6,805 nt of DNA from assembly GCA_009786625.1 (NCBI GenBank), contig WQRT01000022.1, positions 1,220 to 8,024 of the forward strand, given 5' to 3'. The notes under the pieces were generated by a model. The model made no database searches, had not been told where the DNA came from, and saw only the letters and a list, made by a program, of their open reading frames with translations. A program made the translations under genes and the position numbers. Below are positions 1-6,400 of the stretch, piece after piece; the stretch's first letter is position 1; each line of letters begins with the position of its first letter. This DNA is from Treponema sp. Lineage in GTDB: Bacteria; Spirochaetota; Spirochaetia; Treponematales; Breznakiellaceae.

Positions 1-2936
1 TTCATAAGCCGGATCAAGTTGCGCGTAATGCTCATCCCAAGTCCTGTACCTTCGGTCTTGCGGTTCGCCTCCATGTTAAAACGGGAATACTCGCTGCCAA
101 GTTTGCTAAGCTGTTCGGAGCTCATCCCCTGCCCCGTATCGCTTACGCGGAAAATAAGCAGCGTGCTGGAATTTCCAATATCATTTTCTGCGGAGACATC
201 AAGGTTTACAGTGCCTTCGTCGGTATATTTAAAAGCATTGGTCAGTAAATTGTTTAATATTTGTTTTATGCGAAGCTCGTCGCCTACAAGTATTATGGGA
301 GTATTTTCGTCCATACGCAGTTTGAAAACAATTGGCTTGCTCTCGTAGCGCATAATGTTAAGCTGAACAGTATCGTGAACAAGACTCGCGATATCGTACT
401 GCGCGGGAACAATTTCAAGTTTGCCGGATTCTATTTTGGAAAGATCGAGAATATCATTAATAATTCCAAGCAGAAGATCGCCGGAATTATAAATTCTTTC
501 AAGAGCATCCTTTGTGGTCTGCGGAAGTTCATTATCCTGAAGCTGAATTTCGGTTATGCCGAGTATGGCATTCATGGGTGTGCGGATTTCGTGGCTCATC
601 CTTGCGAGGAACTCGCTCTTCGCCTTGCTGCTTTCTTCCGCAATTTCAGCTTTGCGCATTTCGGCGATCATTGCCTTCTGCTCGCGCAGATCGCGGATAT
701 ATTCCGTAACGGTAAAATCATCCCTGTGTTTAACGCGCACGCAAGTAATTTCCGCGGGGATCAATTCGCCGTTCAGTTTCTGATGCAGCCACTCAAAACG
801 CGAGTAGCCGTCCTTTAACGCCTTTCTGACGAGTAAGCCGCCTTTCACTGTTGATAAGATTCCATCAGGCTGATACGCAGGCGAAAGCTGTGAAAATTTA
901 TCGATAAATTCCTGCTTATCGATTAAATCAAACATTTTAACCGCTTCTTCGTTGCAGTCGATAACTCTCATGTTTTTATCCCAGAAGAAGGCGCAAATCG
1001 GAGCCGAGTCGATCATTATCTGAGTACGTTCTTCCGCTTCGCGCATCTTCATAATCTGGTTGTTGCGGTTAACAGCGGTACTCATCATAAGACCAGCGGA
1101 TGACAGGATGCTGACCTCTTCCTGCGAAAAAGTGCGTTCGCGGCGGCAATCGCTGAGGCTGAAGAACCCCCAGAAATCGCCGTCAAGAAACATCGGGATA
1201 ATCACAATCGATTTAATATCATAGTACCCAAGAAAATCCTGATCGTCCTGCGACAGTTCATACAAGGGAGCGTTTATATTCTCGCCCCGTAAAAAAAGAT
1301 TTTCCCAGTTCGGCTTCATGCTGTACGGAAATTGAAGTCCGTACGGTATCTGAGTGCAGCCTTTGCCGAAATCGCTGAGCCATTCGTAGCGCAGCACAAA
1401 GTAAAGATCATTTTCATTAACTTCATTACGCCAAATCTGAACGCGGTCAACATCCAGGCAGTGCCCTAATATATCAAAACTTTTTAATAAAGATGTTTCA
1501 AAGGAAGCGTATTCATTTCCGGCAAGCAGGATGGTCGCCGCTGTAGTAACAGTGTCCAATAGACGAGCGCGCGATACAACCTCTTTCATCATGCTTTTAA
1601 TTTCGCGCAGGTCTCGAAAATATCCCATCAGAATAAAATCATCATCGAATCGATCGCGGATCAACATTACTTCGCACGGCACAGGTTCTCCGCTCAGTTT
1701 CTGGTGCATCCACTCAAAACGAAGGCTGCCGCTTTCCATGGCTCTGTCAAAATATCCTGTCATTCTTTCTCTTGCCGAAACGCCGTCGCTTTGAAATTCC
1801 GGCGACAGATCGAAAAATCTTTCACGGAATTCCTGTTTACCGGACAACCCGAACATATTAACAATATTATCATTACAGTCTATAACATTGAATTTCCTGT
1901 CCCAGAACGTCATGCCAAGAGGAGTAGCGTTAAACATTTTCTGCATCCGATCCTCGGATGTATTTTTCTCTTTTGATATCCGCATTAAAAATGAGATAAG
2001 AAGCGCCGCGAAAATTGTACCAAGCGCCGAAAGAATTATCGCGAGATTTCTTGTGCTGCTGAAATAAATATGACTCGGCGTTATAATACCCATGTTCCAG
2101 CCGTTAAACAATTTTTTCACAAAAACAATTGAACTGATTCCCCTGTAATCTTTTGTTGTGCCTTCAACAAGAACGCCTCTTTCCAGAGAATTGTCCGACA
2201 GAGCGGGAATATTTAAAACATTAAGGGGAATCTTTTTACCGATGTATGAAGGGTCGGGATACGCAATAACATCAAGATCTTCACTCAACATAAATCCGTA
2301 CCCGGCTTCAATAAACCTCGCGTTAAGAACATACCCCTTGATTCTGTTCAATGTAATATCAAGACCGATAATTCCAAGCGGGCGGCTTTCACCGTCATAA
2401 ATTGTTCTGGAAAACGTAATTATTATTTCGTCCGAATACGCGTCTTTATAAGGATGAGTAACACCGGTGCCGCCGCCCGCTTGAACTGCTTTGTAATACC
2501 ACGGACGGTTTTCCGGGTTAAAATCATGCGGCGGCTGCCAGCCGTCAACGCCTCTTAGAAATAAATTGTCAAAAACATGAAACACGCCGTAGAAACCAAA
2601 AGCGGCGATCAGGCTGTGATTGGTTTTCAGGCGCAGATAATCGTTGATATGTAAAATGTAGCGGTATATTTCTTCGGCGTTCTTTCCCTGTATGATCATG
2701 TCGCGTATCGTCTCGGATATGCTTCCAAGAAGCGCTTCTGATTCCATCATATCGGCTTTTATATTAGACTCGGTTCTTACAAATACATCTTCGGCGTTTT
2801 TCCGCAAATGGCTGCGTTCCCTTGAGCTGACAAACAGATAACTGGAAAGCACCATCAAGGAAAATGTCGCTATAACAAGCAGAACCTGTGAATAATTTTT
2901 CAAAAAATCCCATTTTTTTCCGCGCGAATCCGCCAC
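1..2936 (-). CDS. Membrane sensor histidine kinase, dCache-PAS-GAF-PAS-HisKA-HATPase (3' end cut by window edge)
   Basis: This is a transmembrane sensor kinase that should autophosphorylate on His and pass the phosphate to a response regulator. 978 residues are visible without a frame break, from a GTG at 2936-2934. An in-frame TGA lies just upstream, and GGAGAGG four bases before the GTG supports the start. Domains in order: TM1 about 18-36; periplasmic double Cache about 40-295 (R-P-W-Y at 144-147, G-L-D-I at 191-194); TM2 about 297-319; PAS1 about 331-450; GAF about 460-625; PAS2 about 637-757; HisKA with S-H-E-I-R-T-P around phospho-acceptor His782; HATPase with N-box Asn900, G1 D-T-G-Q-G-M at 933-938 and G2 G-T-G-L-G-M at 963-968. 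All catalytic motifs are intact. No HAMP domain is evident; TM2 leads into PAS1 by a linker of about a dozen residues. The gene leaves the window just after G2, so a C-terminal receiver or Hpt domain cannot be excluded. The ligand is unknown; the Cache motif hints at an amino acid. Family assignment is sure, function is not. Confidence 0.96.
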   Translation of the reverse strand, partial: MADSRGKKWDFLKNYSQVLLVIATFSLMVLSSYLFVSSRERSHLRKNAEDVFVRTESNIKADMMESEALLGSISETIRDMIIQGKNAEEIYRYILHINDYLRLKTNHSLIAAFGFYGVFHVFDNLFLRGVDGWQPPHDFNPENRPWYYKAVQAGGGTGVTHPYKDAYSDEIIITFSRTIYDGESRPLGIIGLDITLNRIKGYVLNARFIEAGYGFMLSEDLDVIAYPDPSYIGKKIPLNVLNIPALSDNSLERGVLVEGTTKDYRGISSIVFVKKLFNGWNMGIITPSHIYFSSTRNLAIILSALGTIFAALLISFLMRISKEKNTSEDRMQKMFNATPLGMTFWDRKFNVIDCNDNIVNMFGLSGKQEFRERFFDLSPEFQSDGVSARERMTGYFDRAMESGSLRFEWMHQKLSGEPVPCEVMLIRDRFDDDFILMGYFRDLREIKSMMKEVVSRARLLDTVTTAATILLAGNEYASFETSLLKSFDILGHCLDVDRVQIWRNEVNENDLYFVLRYEWLSDFGKGCTQIPYGLQFPYSMKPNWENLFLRGENINAPLYELSQDDQDFLGYYDIKSIVIIPMFLDGDFWGFFSLSDCRRERTFSQEEVSILSSAGLMMSTAVNRNNQIMKMREAEERTQIMIDSAPICAFFWDKNMRVIDCNEEAVKMFDLIDKQEFIDKFSQLSPAYQPDGILSTVKGGLLVRKALKDGYSRFEWLHQKLNGELIPAEITCVRVKHRDDFTVTEYIRDLREQKAMIAEMRKAEIAEESSKAKSEFLARMSHEIRTPMNAILGITEIQLQDNELPQTTKDALERIYNSGDLLLGIINDILDLSKIESGKLEIVPAQYDIASLVHDTVQLNIMRYESKPIVFKLRMDENTPIILVGDELRIKQILNNLLTNAFKYTDEGTVNLDVSAENDIGNSSTLLIFRVSDTGQGMSSEQLSKLGSEYSRFNMEANRKTEGTGLGMSITRNLIRLM
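774..800 (-). repeat. Copy 2 of PAS signature repeat (PAS2)
   Basis: This 27-base stretch matches 1695-1721 at 25 of 27 positions. It encodes the F-E-W-L-H-Q-K-L part of the second PAS domain of the kinase. It marks a within-gene duplication of the PAS module. Confidence 0.8.
1695..1721 (-). repeat. Copy 1 of PAS signature repeat (PAS1)
   Basis: This is the partner of the 774-800 copy, about 920 bases away, encoding F-E-W-M-H-Q-K-L in the first PAS domain. The two copies are in direct orientation, so recombination between them could remove PAS1/PAS2 halves and the GAF domain. Confidence 0.8.
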
Positions 2937-2940
2937 AATG

Positions 2941-2947
2941 CCTCTCC
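2941..2947 (-). promoter_or_regulatory. Ribosome binding site of the sensor kinase
   Basis: On the minus strand GGAGAGG lies four bases before the GTG at 2936-2934; counted from the GGAG core the spacing is seven. It decides for the GTG start, because no ATG in this frame lies upstream of the first membrane helix and the next ones fall inside or behind that helix. Confidence 0.8.
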
Positions 2948-2966
2948 AATTACAAACTAGCCTAAC

Positions 2967-2972
2967 ATTGTA
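2967..2972 (-). promoter_or_regulatory. Possible -10 box for the sensor kinase
   Basis: TACAAT on the minus strand, about 30 bases before the GTG, in an AT-rich stretch. A start near 2960 would give a leader of about 24 bases containing the ribosome binding site. The -35 region 16-18 bases further upstream is poor (CTGTTT or TGTTTA), so this is a weak or activator-dependent promoter at best. Confidence 0.35.
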
Positions 2973-2998
2973 TCATTAATTAAACAAATAAACAGCCT

Positions 2999-3026
2999 AA
3001 AACACCCATGAATTAAACGCATGGAT
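2999..3026 (-). terminator. Weak hairpin, possible terminator behind the small bicistron
   Basis: On the minus strand ATCCATG pairs with CATGGGT (seven pairs, one of them G-U) around a nine-base loop, followed by GTTTT and more T-rich sequence. It is the best hairpin between the small ORFs and the kinase gene, but the stem is short and the T tract interrupted. On the plus strand the same stem is followed, after TATG, by seven T, so it might act in both directions. No plus-strand gene ends here. Confidence 0.3.
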
Positions 3027-3141
3027 TATGTTTTTTTATTTCGAAAGTTTCTTAATAATACCATGAGCGGTATATTCATTTATATCAGAGTGCCGTGGAA
3101 AAGTTGGTAAAAAAAAGCTTTCGGTATTATTGTGATTTCAA

Positions 3142-3237
3142 TTAAGCATGGTCTTTAGGGGATGTCAGAAATAGTACCAGACGGATAACAGCGCCGACAG
3201 CAACAAGCCCAAATGCTACCAATAACATCGTATTCAT
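3142..3237 (-). CDS. Unrecognised 31-residue single-helix membrane protein
   Basis: ATG at 3237-3235, stop TAA at 3144-3142. The ribosome binding site AAAGGAG ends five bases before the ATG, the best one in the window. The protein is almost entirely one hydrophobic helix (residues 4-24, starting M-L-L-V-A-F-G-L) with a single Arg at position 19 inside it, and a short polar tail T-S-P-K-D-H-A. The ATG overlaps the stop of the 48-residue ORF upstream (ATGA), and the ribosome binding site lies within that ORF's last codons, so translation is probably coupled. No family is recognised. Possible roles by size and shape are a small subunit or regulator of a membrane complex, or a type I-like membrane toxin; nothing seen favours one. 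The strong start signal and clean helix argue that it is real. Confidence 0.6.
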   Translation of the reverse strand: MNTMLLVAFGLVAVGAVIRLVLFLTSPKDHA

Positions 3238-3380
3238 AGGTACTCCTTTATAAAAATATACAACGCACTGAGAAACCCGGCAATGCCGCATAACTCAGCA
3301 AGGACAGTCAGGCAGCCTCGCATAACAGCAATTTTATCGGTCTTTTTTTTTACCGATTTGCCAAGCTTCTTCCTCCGCAT
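3234..3380 (-). CDS. Unrecognised 48-residue basic single-helix membrane protein
   Basis: ATG at 3380-3378, stop TGA at 3236-3234, overlapping the next start. Residues 1-21 are strongly basic (ten Lys or Arg), followed by a hydrophobic segment at about 23-44 with one Glu at position 29, and a tail K-E-Y-L. The positive-inside rule predicts a cytoplasmic N-terminus. There is no Shine-Dalgarno sequence before the ATG, but a sigma70-like promoter would place the transcription start on this A, so a leaderless start is possible. Met20 (3323-3321) is an alternative start but also lacks a ribosome binding site. Codons 10-13 contain a run of nine A; losing or gaining one A would end the frame before or early in the helix. 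I recognise no family. Support comes from protein-like composition, the promoter and the ATGA coupling to the following ORF. Confidence 0.5.
   Translation of the reverse strand: MRRKKLGKSVKKKTDKIAVMRGCLTVLAELCGIAGFLSALYIFIKEYL
3243..3249 (-). promoter_or_regulatory. Ribosome binding site of the 31-residue ORF
   Basis: AAAGGAG on the minus strand with a five-base spacer (TACCT) to the ATG. It lies inside the last codons of the preceding 48-residue ORF, the layout expected for translational coupling. Confidence 0.7.
3336..3357 (-). repeat. Inverted repeat around an A9 homopolymer, inside the 48-residue ORF
   Basis: On the minus strand ATCGGT and ACCGAT form a perfect six-pair stem around a loop of nine A and one G. 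The homopolymer (plus positions 3343-3351) is the longest in the window and falls in codons 10-13 of the small ORF. On the plus strand the stem encloses the T run instead of preceding it, so it is not a terminator. Confidence 0.6.
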
Positions 3381-3385
3381 ACACA

Positions 3386-3414
3386 ATTATGATATAAAAA
3401 AGCCTCAACGTCAA
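3386..3414 (-). promoter_or_regulatory. Sigma70-type promoter for the two small ORFs
   Basis: Minus strand: -35 TTGACG (3414-3409), 17-base spacer, -10 CATAAT (3391-3386). Each box matches the consensus at five of six positions and the spacing is ideal. The A of the ATG at 3380 is the sixth base after the -10 box, so transcription should start at or next to the start codon. The -35 box lies within the nifJ terminator hairpin and the spacer contains the terminator's T run. Confidence 0.6.
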
Positions 3415-3424
3415 TCATTGAGAC
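3396..3424 (-). terminator. Intrinsic terminator of nifJ
   Basis: On the minus strand GTCTCAATG pairs with CGTTGAGGC over nine pairs (two G-U) around the five-base loop ATTGA, followed directly by six T (3401-3396) and ATAT. It starts 54 bases after the nifJ stop codon. Stem, loop and U tract fit rho-independent termination of nifJ transcripts. Confidence 0.75.
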
Positions 3425-3425
3425 T

Positions 3426-3470
3426 TAGGGGTTAGGGATCTAATCCCTAACCCCTATCCCCTAAATCCTA
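3426..3470. repeat. Heptamer repeat array with a 14-bp perfect palindrome
   Basis: Plus strand: four adjoining 7-base units (ATCCCTA, ACCCCTA, TCCCCTA, AATCCTA) at 3443-3470, preceded across a three-base CTA by two units in inverse orientation (TAGGGGT, TAGGGAT) at 3426-3439. The inverted units pair perfectly with the first two direct units, giving 14-bp arms around CTA. On the minus strand this lies between the nifJ stop and its terminator, so a nifJ transcript would carry a strong hairpin near its 3' end. No U tract follows it, so it is not itself a classical terminator. It may be a dispersed intergenic repeat or a stabilising 3' structure. Confidence 0.75.
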
Positions 3471-3478
3471 ACCTCTTC

Positions 3479-6400
3479 TTAGAAAGGTCTATCCGCAAGA
3501 TACTTGTACTCTTTGTAAACACGTTCGGCATGTTTCTTCGCGATTGCCAACAGTGTGTCGGCGCGCGCGGGATCGGCTGCTTTGAGGCTCTTGAAGCGTA
3601 CTTCTTTATACATGAAGTCTTCGATCGCTGTTGTTGGTTCTTTGGAGTCAAGCTGGAAGGGATTCTTGCTCTGATCCTTCAATCTTGGATCGTAGCGGTA
3701 CAGGGGCCACAAGCCGCTTGTTACGGCCGCCTTGCCCTGCTCCAGTCCCTTGCTCATGTCGATGCCGTGGTTGATACAATGCGAGTAGGCGATGATGATC
3801 GACGGGCCGTCGTAGGATTCCGCTTCGCGGAACGCTTTTATAACCTGAGCCATATTTGCGCCTAACGAAACTTTCGCCACATAAACATAACCGTAGCTCA
3901 TCGCGATCGCGCCGAGGTCTTTCTTGGTAATTTCCTTTCCCGCGGCGGCGAACTTCGCTATCGCGCCGACAGGAGTCGCTTTGGACATCTGTCCGCCTGT
4001 GTTGGAATATACTTCTGTGTCCATACAAAGCAGGTTGACGTTTTTCCCGGAGGCGAGAACGTGATCGAGTCCGCCGAAGCCGATGTCGTACGCCCAGCCG
4101 TCGCCGCCGAAGCCCCACACAGACCTTTTGATAAAGTTATCGGCAAGAGACAACAGCATTTTTGCTGTGGGTTTTGAATCGTTCTTGAGAGCGGCTTTTA
4201 ATTCGTCAACATTTTTACGCTGTTCATTGATCGCCGCGTCGTCTTCCTGTTTGTTGGCAAGCAGCTTGTCAATGATCGCAGTGGCGATGCCTTCGCTCTT
4301 CGCCTTCTCTCCCATTTCGCGGGCGTGAACTGCGAGCTTGTCGCTTGTCAATCTGAAACCAAGCGCAAACTCCGCGGTGTCCTCAAAGAGGCTGTTTGAC
4401 CATGCGGGGCCGCGTCCTTCAGCGGTTTTGCAATAAGGAGTTGTAGGCAGGTTTCCGCCGTAGATTGACGAACAGCCTGTAGCGTTTGCGATTAACGCTC
4501 TGTCGCCGAAAAGCTGCGACATCAGTTTGATATAAGGTGTCTCGCCGCAGCCGCCGCATGCGCCTGAGAACTCAAACAACGGGCGTTTGTAGGCAAGGGC
4601 TTTCGGGTTACTAAGCTCTCCGGCCGCCGGTGTTTCAGGCAGACTCAGGAAGTAATCCCATACCGCGACCTGCTCTTCATGGAAAGCAGGATCATTCGAG
4701 TACGCTTTATAAGTAAGAGCCTGCGCGCTTCCGTCGGATTTACACATCGGGCATGCTGTAAAACAAGCGCCGCATTCATAACAGTCCTGACACGAGATAA
4801 CCAGCGCGGTTTTCTGTCCGTCAACAGCTTTAGGTCTAATTTCGGCGGTTTTGAAACCCTTGGGCGCTTTAGAAACCTGATCGGCGTTGAGGTTTTTCAT
4901 GCGGATACAAGCATGCGGGCACACAACAGAGCAAATACCGCACTGGGTGCAGACATCGGGATTCCAAATCGGAACGCGCTCGGCGACCGAGCGTTTTTCG
5001 TACTGGCTTGTCGCTGTCGGGAATGTTCCGTCTTCCGGCAATTTGCTGACAGGCAGATTGTCGCCGTTCTGGAAAGAAACGCCTCCCAATACTTCCTTGA
5101 TCCACGGATCCTTCGCGCCGGCAAACGGCTCTTTCATGCGCTTGCTGCCTTCGACCGCTGAATATTTCACTTCTTCTACAGCGCCTAACGCCGCGTCTAC
5201 CGTTTTGTAGTTCTTCTCTACAACATCCGCGCCTTTCTTGCCGTATGAATGTTGAATGTGTTCCTTCATGAGCTTAACTGCTTCGGCTTCGGGAATGATC
5301 CCTGAGATTTTGAAATAAGCCGCCTGCATAACCGTGTTGATGCGGTTGCCCATTCCGGTTGAACGCGCGATTTCCGCGCCGTCGATAACGTAGAACTTTA
5401 ATTTTTTATCGATGATTTTTTTCTGGACTTCGACAGGAAGTTCTTTCCACACATCGGCCGCTTTGTAGGGGCTGTTAAGAAGAAATGTTCCGCCCGGTTT
5501 TACGCTGGAGAGCATGTCATACATTTCCATGTAGGAGAATTTATGACAAGCGAGGAAGTCCGCCGAATTGATAAGATACGGACGGCGGATTTTATTTTTA
5601 CCGAAGCGCAGATGCGAAACCGTAAAGCCGCCTGATTTTTTTGAATCGTAAGAGAAGTACGCCTGGCAGTTAAGATCAGGTTTCGCTTCTCCGATTATTT
5701 TGATCGAGTTCTTGTTCGCGCCGACTGTGCCGTCCGCGCCGAGACCGTAGAACAACGCTTCGTTGATGCCCTCTTCGGCGAGGAAGAAGTCCTTGTCATA
5801 ATCAAGGCTCTTTCCGAGAACATCATCATTTATACCGACGATAAAATTTGCGGTTTTTTTGCCGGAAAGATTATCGAATACCGCTTTCGCCATACCCGGC
5901 GTAAATTCTTTTGAACCAAGACCGTAGCGTCCGCCGATTATAAGCGGATTGGCGTTGAAATCGCCTGATGCCTGCATTTCCGCTATCGCTGTGCGGACAT
6001 CTTCGTATAACGGCTCGCCCAATGAACCGGGTTCTTTTGTACGATCCAATACCGCGATTGACTTAACAGTTGCGGGTAACGCTTTTACAAACAGTTTCGC
6101 GTCGAACGGACGGAAGAGGCGCACATTGACCATACCGGTCTTCTCACCTTTGCTGTTCAGGTAATCGATTGTTTCTTCAACGGTATCAGCACCCGAACCC
6201 ATAATGATGATAACCTTCTCCGCGTCTTTTGCGCCGTAGTAATCAAAAATGTGATACGAGCGTCCGACTACTTTCGCGAACTTATCCATTTCCGCCTGAA
6301 CAATACCGGCGACTTTTTCATAATACTTGTTTACGCCTTCACGTCCCTGGAAATAGGTATCAGGATTCTGCGCGGTTCCGCGGATGTGCGGATTTTCCGG

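Noticed and set aside
261..818. 185-codon plus-strand ORF opposite the kinase
   Set aside because: It is antisense to the PAS2/HisKA/HATPase coding frame, which shows clear conserved motifs. The plus-strand product has no recognisable domain and no ribosome binding site of note.
2764..2949. 61-codon minus-strand ORF starting with ATG at 2949, just before the kinase GTG
   Set aside because: It is another frame of the kinase's N-terminus. The kinase frame gives a clean membrane helix and runs 978 codons; this one gives a Cys/Lys-rich product and soon stops.
3058..3073. Short inverted repeat ATACC/GGTAT
   Set aside because: There are only five pairs and no T tract follows on the minus strand; not credible as a terminator or operator.
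3023..3076. 17-codon minus-strand ORF between the small bicistron and the kinase
   Set aside because: It has no ribosome binding site, very short length and no membrane or domain character; likely chance.
3104..3130. Plus-strand promoter-like pair TTGGTA and TATTAT, which could make an antisense RNA to the small ORFs
   Set aside because: The spacing is only 15 bases and the boxes are partial matches in AT-rich sequence. Without transcript data there is no basis for a type I toxin-antitoxin claim.
3648..4118. 156-codon Arg-rich minus-strand ORF within nifJ
   Set aside because: It is an out-of-frame shadow of the thiamine-binding domain; its Arg-rich composition is typical of a shifted frame.
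4679..5161. 160-codon plus-strand ORF opposite the ferredoxin domain of nifJ
   Set aside because: It is antisense to the two CxxCxxCxxxC motifs; no independent support.
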